From positions 10,741,398-10,805,397 of the forward strand of contig OX459105.1 of the NCBI GenBank assembly GCA_949775045.1: 64,000 nucleotides of DNA, written 5' to 3'. The DNA comes from Metridium senile (lineage: Eukaryota > Cnidaria > Anthozoa > Actiniaria > Metridiidae). Made by a program: the position numbers and the translations under genes. Shown here one piece after another: positions 11,601-24,200 of this stretch. Numbering within the stretch: position 1 is the first letter of the stretch; every line of letters begins with the position of its first letter. Under the pieces are notes generated by a model, which was given only the letters and a program-made list of their open reading frames with translations, was not told the DNA's origin and made no database searches.

Positions 11601-14600
11601 ATAATGATGATTGAGGGTTGTTGTTGATGGCAATGATGATGATGATGATGTAATTATGACTTTGATTAAGATCATTATAATGACGATGATAATGAGGATG
11701 ACTATGATGATGATGTATTAAGTGATTATTAACGAAAATGATAGTGATGACGATGATGGTGATATAATGATGATGGTGATGTAAAGATATTAAGCATTAG
11801 AGAGTTTAAGATTCACGTTTACGCCAAACGTCAAAACTAACCGATTTTTCTGCGTTTACTCTTTACCATTTGACATCGATCGATCGATCTCCGCGTAAAC
11901 AAGGTCTTTATGTTGTTTGTTAATACACATTTTATTCATTGAGATCTTTTGCGCAGTTATTTGAAGCTTTTAAAGCAATATTAGAAAGGCCAATCTGACC
12001 TTTGACGTTCCCGTCAACGTGAATCTTAAACTCTCTAATAACTCTACTTTTACTCTTCCTTTTACTCCGACGAAGGGCTAAAGCTCGAAACGTCAGTAAA
12101 ATTAAGTCAGCATTTTTTACGGTGTTACAAATTTCATTATATAATTACCTATCGATGTTAAGCAATGACAATAATGATGATGGTGGTGGTATAATAATGA
12201 TGATGATAATCATGGCAATGATAATGATCACAACACCGATGACATTAACAAGTTTTTACCTAGAGGATAGATATTCAGTTGGAAGGGCAGCATGATTCTC
12301 TTTGACAAGAAGTTGGGCTGTTTTTTGTCATTTCCTGGAAAAAGTGGTAACCAGACCTGAAAATGGTAAATAATATAACTAAGCACACACTTTAAATACC
12401 CGGGCTATAGGGGGAATATATCTCCATAGTACTTACCTTCATGCCTTGTGCACCGCAGCCAAGCCAGAGCGCCTCCATCAAATGCCTCTTATCAACACTA
12501 GATGTCGATGACGTCCAGATATTCTCAACACAAGAAGCGAGTATTACTGGTAGACAAAACGATGCCTGTTGAGGGACGGTCAGAAACAATTTATTTAGAG
12601 GATATCCAGGCAACATTGATGTGAAAAATACAATATTCACTATAAGATAATATACTAGCATTGTGGCAACTATACTTTTGTCAAAGATTCTAGATTATTA
12701 TCAATTTACTGTGTGACTCGCCGTACCGTAGTCACTTACAAAAACTTTTGATGAATTTTTGACATTATTTTGACATTTTTTCATCTCAATCGGACCAATT
12801 ACAGACATCAAATTATCTAAAGTCTCCGCCTCTGATCAATATTAACTCCGCCTCTCGATATTAACTCCGCCACTCGATATAAACTTGTACCTGATTGGTC
12901 CGATTGAGATGAAAAAATGTCAAAATAATGTCAAAAATTCATCAAAAGTTTTTGTAAGTGACTCCGGTATGGCGAGTCGCACAGTAAATTATAAAATTAT
13001 ATTTCTTAATTGCAATATCATTATCATCATCATCACCAATACTATCATTATCATCATCACCATCATCATCATCATCACCATCATCATCATCACCATCATC
13101 ACCATCATTATCATCATCAATCACCATCATATTATCGTCATCGTTATCATAATCTATTGCTAAGAGATCGCCCTTACCTTTTTTGACCTTATGTCTTTCT
13201 CAGGACTTGCTTTGTCTTTTTGCAGCATTAATAACCATCCACCAACGTTGGCTATTAGCGATTCTACAGCTTCTAAGCCATCCAAATCACCTGATTCTAA
13301 AAACAACCAATCAAAAAAAAGTTAATAAGTAAAAATAAACAAAGGAAATAGTCTCCCCAAAGCAGCCATGTTTTTGGGCAAGTAGAAAGTTAAGTTTTTG
13401 AATGACAAAAAGTCCCATTGTTTTGACCACAAACATGGCTGCTATGAGATCCCTCTATACCTTAAAGTGCACCTGACGCCCTTCATGATATTTTGCAAAT
13501 CTGTTTGACATGAGGTGTATAATAAGTGTACTTAATTTTTCTTGATGTCGACATCTCCTTTCTGAGATATAAGCATTTGAAATCTGAAAATGCAAATGAA
13601 GTGACGTCTACCCAGGCCTCATTAAATATACAAAAGTTATCTGGAAATAATTATAGCAATTTTTTAAAGCTCAATATCTGTATTACTAATATTTACACTA
13701 CCATTAACATTTTTACTTCTTTACAAAAAACAAGCTTGCTGTCAGCTTTGAAACAAAACTTTGACAAATTCCTGGGATGACATCACCTCATTTGCATTTT
13801 CAGATTTCAAATGTTTATATCTCAGAAAAGAGAGGTCGACATCAAAGAATATTAAGTACACTTATTATACACCCCATGTACAACAGATTTGCAAAATATC
13901 ATGAAGGGCGTCAGGTGCACTTGAAGCGCTTCGAATATCTGTGTACGAAGAGGATCCATTATCTGAATGTAACGGGGAGTAGACTACGCTGCAAAAACGG
14001 CTGAGTAGATACAACTCAGTATATTGAGCTAATCATGCATTCAGGATGACACTTTATAGTGAGTAAAACCAACTCTATAGTGAGTAAAAGTGAGGTTAAA
14101 CTCAATATGTTAAGTACATTGTACTCAATGGCACATCTACATTTATGTTTTACTTTACTCTTAATAATAAGTTGGGTTTACTCACTATAAAGTGTCATTC
14201 TAAATGTATGATTAACTCAATATACTGAGTGAGTTATATCTACTCAGCCGTTTTTGCAGTGTATAAAGAAGCTATACATACCTGAGTAGCGTGACGTCAA
14301 AGTCACATGTATAACAGCCAATGGATGAGGGACATGATTAGCCAATGAAAACTCTTGGAGTCGAGTAACAACAATAGATGTCTCTGGCAAGGAAAAAGAA
14401 GAGGTGCTTTTTTGTCTATTGATTCACTTCACTGATTGATTCAACCCTATTTTTGCTTAGATTGGTACGTTTTGGTTGTTTGCTACATTTGTCTGTCTGT
14501 CTGTCTGTGAGTTTGTTTCTTTGTTGTTTTTTTTTTTTGTTGTTGGTTGTGCTGTTTGTTTGTTCATTCGTTCAGTTTTGGTTGGTTTGTTCATTGGTTT

Positions 14601-16167
14601 GCTTGTTTGGTTGTGGCCTTGTTTTTAGTTTGTTGGCTTGCTTATTTGTTTGTTCATTTGTTTGGTGACTTGTTTGTTTGTTTGTTCATTCGTTCGGTAG
14701 CTTGTTTGTTTGTTCGTTCATTCATTTGGTAGCTTGTTTGTTTGTTCATTAGTTCGGAAGCTTTGTTTGTTTGTTTGTTCATTCGTTTGTAAGCTTGTTT
14801 GTTTGTTTGTTCATTCATTTGGTAGCTTGTTTGTTTGTTTGTTCATTTTGTTTGGTAGCTTGTTTGTTTGTTTGTTCATTCGTTTGTTAGCTTGTTTGAT
14901 TGTTCATTTGTTTGGTAGCTTGTTTGTTCATTTTGTTTGTTGGCTTGTTTGTTTGTTAGTTCATTTGTTTGTTCATTTGTTTGTTTGTTTGTTCATTCGT
15001 TTGTTAGCTTGTTTGTTTGTTTGTTCATTCATTTGGTAGCTTGTTTGTTTGTTTGTTTGTTCATTCGTTTGTTAGCTTGTTTGTTTGTTTGTTTGTTCAT
15101 TCATTTGGTAGCTTGTTTGTTTGTTTGTTTGTTCATTTTGTTTGGTAGCTTGTTTGTTTGTTTGTTAATTCGTTTGTTAGCTTGTTTGTTTATTCGTTTG
15201 TTTGCTTGTTTGTTCGTTAGCTTGTTTGTTCGTTTGTTTGTTAGCTTGTTTGTTCATTCGTTTGTTTGTTTGTCCGTTTGTTAGCTTGTTTGTTCGTTTG
15301 TTAGCTTGTTTGTTCATTCGTTTGTTTGTTTGTCCGTTCGTTAGCTTGTTTGTTTATTCGTTAATGTTTGTTAGCTTGTTTGTTTGTTTGCTTTGATTTC
15401 TACCTGAACTACTAGTGCCATTTGTCATTTCCATTGAATAAAACACGACTCTACAGTCCGAGCAATAAAGCAGCAGTAGATCTCTAAACACGTTGATGAG
15501 AAAAGCAGGAGCTGGTAGTTTGACATTCACAGCAAATGAATTATCGAGGTTGGAGTGGCGAGGGTAGAAACGGACCTAGTATGAAAACAAAAACACCTTA
15601 TAAATCATCATGACAATAACTTGATAAGCAAGACATTAACACCATCATCTTTATCCTATCATAATCGACTTAATCACAACTATCCTCATCATTGTCAATT
15701 ATCTCATCTTTACCATCACCACCACCATCATCATCATCATCACTACCGCCATTGTCACCACTACCATCAGTATCATTACCTATATCACCACCATTTAACC
15801 ACCAACCAACATCATCACTGTCACCATCGTCATCACCACAATCAGTATCATCACCTATATCATCGCCACCATTATTATCATTACCACCACCATCAGTATC
15901 ATCACCATCATCATCACTAACACCATTGTCACCACCACCACCACCATCATTATCATCACAGTATATCATCGCCACCATTATCATCATTACCACCACCATC
16001 AGTATCATCACCATCATCATCATTACCATCAGTATCGTCACCATCATCATCACTACCATCAGTATCATTACCTATATCATCACCACAACCACCACCATCA
16101 CCACCACCATCATCATAATAATCGCTACCACTATCGTCATCATCACTATCAGCATCATTACCTATAT

Positions 16168-16198
<31 letters not shown>

Positions 16199-18239
16199 CT
16201 TATCTTATCATTACTCATAACTATACCTCATCAGTATTTGAATGGTTGTTAAAACAGGGCACTACGATAATATCTTTCCACCATGCAAGACCACCACGAC
16301 ATGTTATACTTTGTTCCTGTAAACAAAACGTGATAAATAGTTTTTTTTTTTTTTTACTTTACTAAATGGGTGGCATGAGTGGCCTAGCGGTGAGAGCGTT
16401 GTCCTTTCACCACTGTAACCTGGGTTCGATTCCCGGCTCGGTTGACAAGGGAATAGAGTTTGTTTAATGCGTTGTTCTCTCTCATGCCATGAGGGTTTTT
16501 CTCAAAGTTATCCGGTTTTCCTCCATCCGCAAAAATCAACATGTGAGCAGAGTTGTATGTTGTAGATATTAAATGTAGTGATAGTGAGTGTGAGTGAGCC
16601 TCATGGAAGAGCCCCGACGGCGAGTGATGGTTGTAAAACATTTTCTATTTATTTTATGTTTGCTCATTAATTTGCACATTAATTCATTCTCTCTCTCATT
16701 CATTCTCTCATTCATTCATCATAAATAATTAACAAACACATTTATTTTATTTGTTTGTTTGTTTGTTTAACATACCTGTGAAATATTCCCAAACAGTTTC
16801 CACTTCCTGGTGTTCAGTGAATAATGTGCAATGCCTGCTTTACCTGCCACAGCTACAAATGATCCAGTCTGATTCACTGCAGCATACTGTAAAATATAAA
16901 CAATGTATTGCTTAAATTTGACAATTAGCTAGAAATGGCCTTGAAACTAATAGTAAGCATTAGTGTTATCTATAATCTACTCGCTTTTAAGATGGGCTAG
17001 CAACGACGAGAACAAGTCTCTTGCAGGTACTATTGAAGAATTAGAAAGTGTGTTGGCATGCTGAATGAGAAAGACAGGAAAGCTAGGCAATAGGTGGACG
17101 TACAGTGACATATTTTGTTATGGTTTTGCCAACCAACCATTGTAATTAGAGCAAAGAAAATTAATAAATCTATTGTGAAATTATAGAATATTTGATATAA
17201 ATCACACGCTCTGATTGGCTGAGAAGCGTTCTCTATATCTCAACAGTGCACGGAGCGTCAATGTGTTTGATTTTAACTACTGAATATTTTATAAAAGAAA
17301 TAGAAAACTCGGCAGCAGTGCTCTATGGAGTTAAAGAGCACTTGGGAATTTTAAGAAGACTCGAGAAGCGTTGAGAAGCACTCCGCGTATTCAATGGTTG
17401 GCAAATTAGCATCACAATACCAACACTTGTAATCACTACGCTTATCTATAAATGAAAAACATTGATATATTGTAAAAATACTTACCCTGACTGGCCAATT
17501 ATTTTCCAGATAATTTGTAGGAATCTATATAAGATAACCAAAAAACCGTTCTAATAATAGTTTATGATATCTGATACATACATTAGACATTATCATCACC
17601 ATCATTACTGTCATCATCAACATCATCATTATCATTACATTAGAATCGCCATTACGAGAACAAGCACAATCACCAGTAACAGGTTCCCATTTAAATCTGT
17701 ACTTATGCAAATTGTGTTGATGTGTGCTAAACACACAGATCAACCAATCAGAGTATATTATTTCTGATGTGAACTTCTCTGATTGGTGGATCTGTGTGTT
17801 TAGCACACATCAACAAAATTTGCATAAGTACAGATTTAAATGGGAAAGTACAGATTTAAATGGGAACCTGTTCAGTATAGATCTGTATTTTTATGTACCA
17901 GTTCATACTAGAGCAGATTGCAGACATCTTACCTGTATTATAATCCAATGCTTGTTACTGACTAAAGTACTGGGTCCAACAGAAGGACCATTCATACGAC
18001 TATTCTCACTGGTTGATCTCAGGTTATTTGTGGAATCACTGACCATGTCACCAGTATTCAAATACAAGCTGTCTTCACTCAGTAAAAACATATGTCTGTG
18101 ATTGCTCTACAAATTAGAATAAATTGAAATAGCGTTAGTAATTTAAGTTGGTAAAACAACGGCCAAAGACAATATGGCATGATTGGCCAAAGACAACTTG
18201 CTAGTTGAAGATGGTGGTTGTGGCAAGGCGCTAATGGTA

Positions 18240-18274
<35 letters not shown>

Positions 18275-21200
18275 AATGAGGATAGTGATGATGATAATAA
18301 TGATGATGGTGATGGTGATGAACCTAATGATGATGATGATAATAATGGTGATGGTGATAAACATAATGATGATGATGGTAGCAATGATGGTGATGATGAT
18401 ACCTACCATACATGGGTTTACTGTCAGTGCACTTTTTACAAACTGTAACTGCATGATATCACCTGGAAACACATTGAATAGAAGAATGAATGGATGGATG
18501 GATGAATGAATGAATGAATGAATGAACAAATAAATGGATGAATGAATAAAGAATGAACCAATGAATCAGTTAATTGATTGAGTAATAAATGCTTGAATGA
18601 ATGAATGAGTAAATAATAAATAGTAGAAAGAATAAATAACTGAAATGCATAAATGAATGAATAGATGAATGAATAAATAAATATCTAACCTGTACAGCCA
18701 TTGTCATCTTCAAATGAAACCATGACAAGATTATAGCCCTCAGGACCCCATCCCTGAAAAATGCAACACCATTATAATAATTCATATCAGGATTAATACA
18801 TGTAGCTGCAGATAAATTTGTTTTAGGCCATCTAAAAAAGGGAAAATGCATATGAACCATAAAACTAATGTCTTGCGGCCTCTTTAATTTTTTTTTTATA
18901 ACACAATTACTAGATAGTAAAGCCTTTTAAGGACGAGAATAAAAATGTATGTATGTATGTATGTATGTATGTATAGTAAAAATCTTCAACTGAAGATGGT
19001 TACAATTGTCCTATTTCACTATGACGTCACATCAAAACATTCTATTGTCTTAACGCTAAGGATCATGGACGCTAGTGGGGGACAGATTCGTAACAACAAT
19101 ATGAGAATACACAATAAAATTGCATTTACAAGACGGAGAGGAAAGAAATGACAACAAAATGCCATAAATATGTAAGTATAAACATAGACACATAACATAC
19201 ATAAAAACTAGATAATATGAAGCTCAATTTTCAAAAGAGAAGGAAGATTTAGTTGAAATTGCCATTGTTTTCCGCGATTCTATCCCCCACTGTAAAAACA
19301 TTGTGACGTCATAATGAAATAGGGCAATTGGATTGATGCAGAAATTCATACAAAATAATTATGATGATAGCAATAGAAACCACTAACCATTGATCTGACA
19401 TGGAATGGATTGTGCAGGAATGCTTCTTGTGATGTCCTATAAAATTGATAGAGGCCTCTGGATAAATATTCGACTTTACCATGATAATAAGTTCTAAGAA
19501 TATTTTATTATAATAATAATAAGCCTCATTTATATAGCACTAAATCCTCTAATAGTTCAGAGCACTTTCCAAATATATATTTTTTAATTCAGATAGAAAT
19601 TACACAACGTAAAAAAGAACAAAAAAACTACATTTTTAGAAATAATCATTTTACAATCAATACAAAAAATATATTTTTATATTTTTTTACAATTTAACGT
19701 TTTTGCAATAGTATAGTAAATCCAAATCTACTATAATTATATTATGTATATGGAGGACTGATTGAACTGCTTGAAAACCAGCAGTTTACGTACAATCATG
19801 AGTGCGGGTTTTGAGGATCTTGGAAAGTGGTATCTGCATCTGCTTTGGCCTGAGAGGAGAAATCCTGGTTCACACTACATAGCAATATATTAAGCATAAG
19901 CAATATATGCACACTCAGTGAGGCATTTCTCGACTAGGTGTGAGAAAAGACATGTGCGGCTAATGAGAAAAGTCCAACTGAGTCTGCGTATATTGCTTAT
20001 ACTTATGCCACTAGTGTGAACCAGGCTCAACATTCTAAGGCTATGGACTCGGCAGATAACACTATTCTTGCACAGTGCTGCTCATAATTCCTCAGATCAT
20101 ACTCAGCCTCATCCAATTGCTATTGTTAAAGTAATATTTTTTATAATAATATTATTTATATAGCGCTATTACAAAGCTCATAGCGCTTTACAGTATATAT
20201 ATATATATTATGTGGAGGACTTATCGGACTGCTGTAAACCAGCAAAAAAGTGAACAATCATGAGTATGGTTAGTGAATGCCTCCGAGACCTAACTGTTAG
20301 AACTACTGGTAATTCAGTACTACCAGTAATTATTTTACATTACTGAAAGTTATAGTACAGACCCTGCAGAACGAAATTGTCAGTGCCTTTACTGATGATG
20401 ATTAAATTTACTGTTAGAAAAAAGTATATACTGTATTGACTCATAATTTATTTCCATCAGGAATGGACTATGAGGATTTGTCATCTTTTATGTAAAATGT
20501 ATACAATTTAACATTTGCTGTACTAACCCATAATCCCCTCCTAAGGTACACATCAAAAGAGACCCAAAGACACTCCAGACAGCAAGACCACCATGTGAAG
20601 ACCATGACCAGGAAACAGCCAGGGCACAACCATCAGGTGTCCAGGAAAGACACTGAACACCACCAGTACTTTGAATAGCATCTGGGTTGTAGTCAAAGAA
20701 ATTGAGTATCAAAATTTAACAAACATAAAGCAGTGGTCAAACGGCAATGATAGTTCATGATAGTTCCAACTATCATCATGCAACTATCATCAACTATCCA
20801 GTACGCAGTCAAACAAAAAGCATGTAGATAATCTTGTCAGTTCTTTCTTTTGATAAAGGGTTATATACTTAGATGTGATATAATTTTGGTGGCATAGTGG
20901 TAAGAGTGCTTTCCTTTCACCACTTTTACCTGGCATGGGTTTGATTCCTGGCTAAGTTTTCGAGTTAAATTCATCCAGCTTGTCAGTTTAGTATAGTATG
21001 ATTAGAATATTTTATGTACATGTAGTATGCACATGTGAGTAAATTAAATAAATATAATTATTATGAAAAAGCTAGAATAAGTTTGGTACCAGGATAGTCT
21101 TTGCTGGATAGAATAAGAGAATGAGATAGATGTAGACCTCCAGTTGTATCATCAAAGCCATACACAAGACTGGCTCCACTGAAATAATAACAATGTCATT

Positions 21201-24200
21201 GAGTGTATTTTCTTCATTGATCAGATGGTAAATTCCATTTTTCAATCAAACTGTCTTTTTCTCTTTTCTTCCTTTTCAAAATTCACTTTATTGATAGTTA
21301 CACTGATCTACAAATTCAATTCCTTTTTTTAACTCTGAAGAAGGGCTAAAGCTCGAAACATCAGTAAAGTTAAGTTAACATTTTTTACGGTGTTACAAAT
21401 TTCATTATAATACCTATCGTTTATATCAGACACCGATGCAGCCTATACTAGTTTACTCGCTAGTTTCCATTAACAAATTCATTAATCAATTCATTCACAC
21501 AATTGCATTCATGCCAGCCTCGAGCAGGCTCAAATTGGGATAAATGGAGAAATCTTTAGTAAGAAGAAATACACATAGAAATCTAATGTAGTAAGTACAC
21601 ATTGGGAGAAATTGTGATAGTTTGCATGTTTGCATCTAGATGCATTCTTCATCTATCCCCCAGGGGGGGGGGGGGGGGTACCGGAAAAAAGTACCGGGTA
21701 TGCTCGTCGTATCTCTTAGGGGTAAAAATCAGCGATTTGGTATCTTTCAGGGTGACAAATGCGAATTTTTGAAAATTAGCATTTCTGGTATCTCTTAGGG
21801 TGTCGAAAAGGAGAGAAGAGCTAATCGATATTCGCTTCTGATACGTACATCTGTATATTAATATTATTAATTAATTTGGTATCTCTTAGGGGGTAAAATT
21901 CATCCAGCCACACTCTTTTTAAAAGACTTCCGGTATCTTTTAATAAAGCATATCATTGTTTCTCATCAGACATAAATCACATTATTTTTTAAGAATCAGT
22001 TTTACTTACTTTGTGCATCCAAACACTATCAGCCTGTATCGATGGTTGATTGCAACACAGGTTGCAGAGTTGAGGTCTCTTGCCCAGACACCAATCATCT
22101 CCTAACACAAAGATTGGTGAGCATTTAGTGAAAAATCTGGGAAGAGGAAAGTGAAAAAGGAAAGGAAATAGAAAAAAAGGAAAGAAAAGTGATAAAAAAA
22201 AGATAAGGGAATAAACCGAAAGGGCTGTTTCTTTTCAACTGATTAAAAGTACTAAGTAAATTACTTACAGAAGGTTCAAAACTGGACGTTTCTGCTGATA
22301 CAAAACCACCCCTTCCATCTGCTAGTACAACGGCAAATCCACCAAGCAGTGGGCTGTACTGCATTGCCCTGAAACACACTCCTTCCAGCTCTAATGGAAC
22401 AGCTACAGGTAACATAAACACAAAATAAAGAAGATTATCAATTCATTCCATTAGAGTTTTATAAACATTCCTTATTGAATATAAAAGTGTGATAGTTTTC
22501 ATTATTATAAAATAAAAAACACATATTTAAAATGATGATGATAAAGCAGGTAATGTTCATTGGTATACATATATGACCATGATGGTGAGGATGACAAGCA
22601 AGACATGACAATGTTCATGACTGATGATGATGATGATGACTAACCTTGAGGATGATGATCATGGTTGTAATGATGATGATTATAAATTTATAATGATGTA
22701 ATCATAATGTTGATGGTGGTAGTGATGATGATCATGGTTATAATGATGATGACTAATGATGATGATCATGGTGGTGGTGATGATGATCATGGTTATAATG
22801 ATGATGACTAATGACGATGATCATGGTGGTAGTGATGATGATCATGGTTATAATGATGATGACTAATGACAATGATCATGGTGGTAGTGATGATGATCAT
22901 GGCGATGATGATGATGACTAATGACAATGATCATGGTGGTAGTGATGATGATCATGGCGATGATGATGATGACTAATGACAATGATCATGGTGGTAGTGA
23001 TGATGATCATGGCGATGATGATGATGACTAATGACAATGATCATGGTGGTAGTGATGATGATCATGGTTATAATGATGATGACTAATGACGATGATCATG
23101 GTGGTGGTGATGATGATCATGGTTATAATGATGATGACTTATGACAATGATCATGGTGGTGGTGATGATGATCATGGTTATAATGATGATGACTAATGAT
23201 GATGATCATGGTGGTGGTGATGATGATCATGGTTATAATGATGATGACTAATGATGATGATCATGGTGATGGTGATGATGATCATAGCGATGATGATAAT
23301 GATGAGATGACAATGATGATAGTGATTATGATGATTATTTTAATAATGATCATGTAGTTGATGCAAATGATACTAAAAGTTGCTTTCATTAGACAAACAT
23401 AATGCACCTATAATTAATTAAAGACAGCATCAATGATCACCAGTAAATACAGTATATAATAATTTCTTAGCAAATACATTAATACTACCGAAATTACTCA
23501 ACTGTTAGCACTCGATCGTTTTTTTTGGCAGTGCAAACAGTTGAGTAGTTTTGGTAGTAATGAGACTAGATCTTTACCTCTAACGTTTTCCAGGTCATTT
23601 GTGAATGGTATAGAGTGTATTGGCATTGATAGTTTAGCTTCAAGGAATCCATCCCATGTGATTCTGTGAAGAAACCCTTTACCACTACACACAAATAGCT
23701 CATCTCTTCTTGCTGTAAAACTACATAAAACATACCACTAAATCATTCATCATGAAAATAACTAAAAAATCAACATAATTATTTTGTCAAACATTTTCTG
23801 TTTAGCAATAAATAATAATTTCGGAGCGAGTCGACATTTTAATGCATCATACATCATTTTCAAGACAGAAAAAATATTATGACAGAGTCTGTCTTGAAAA
23901 TGATGCTTGAAGTCAAAACGTTGACTCAGGCTGATATTAATATTTATTGTTTTAACCTTGACGAAAACTACAATATTATTTTATTTTAAATTTGTTTAAA
24001 TTAGTAATCAGACTTCAAGGCTGCCAAGTTTAAATTAAGATCTTTCCAAGATCCTTCCAAGAAATTACTTGATTTCAAGATTTACAAGATTTCTTGTTAT
24101 TTAATTTAACTTACCATGAAGTGATGGGTAAATAGAATTAAAATGAATATACATGTATGTACTAGGTGATTTTCTACAGTGTTACAAATTTCATTGTCAC

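Noticed and set aside
14453..15396. Cys/Leu/Phe/Val-rich overlapping frames resembling membrane proteins
   Set aside because: They arise from TTGT and TTCATTCG minisatellite units, have no composition or start typical of a gene, and lie within RIC1 intron 17.
16371..16447. Functional tRNA gene
   Set aside because: The A and B boxes are good, but the sequence continues into a repeated SINE body and has other copies; the stems do not pair well.
18690..18836. Longer version of RIC1 exon 11 starting at 18836
   Set aside because: Phase 0 from exon 10 would hit a stop at once. The acceptor at 18754 gives [14 protein letters not shown], which matches the family.
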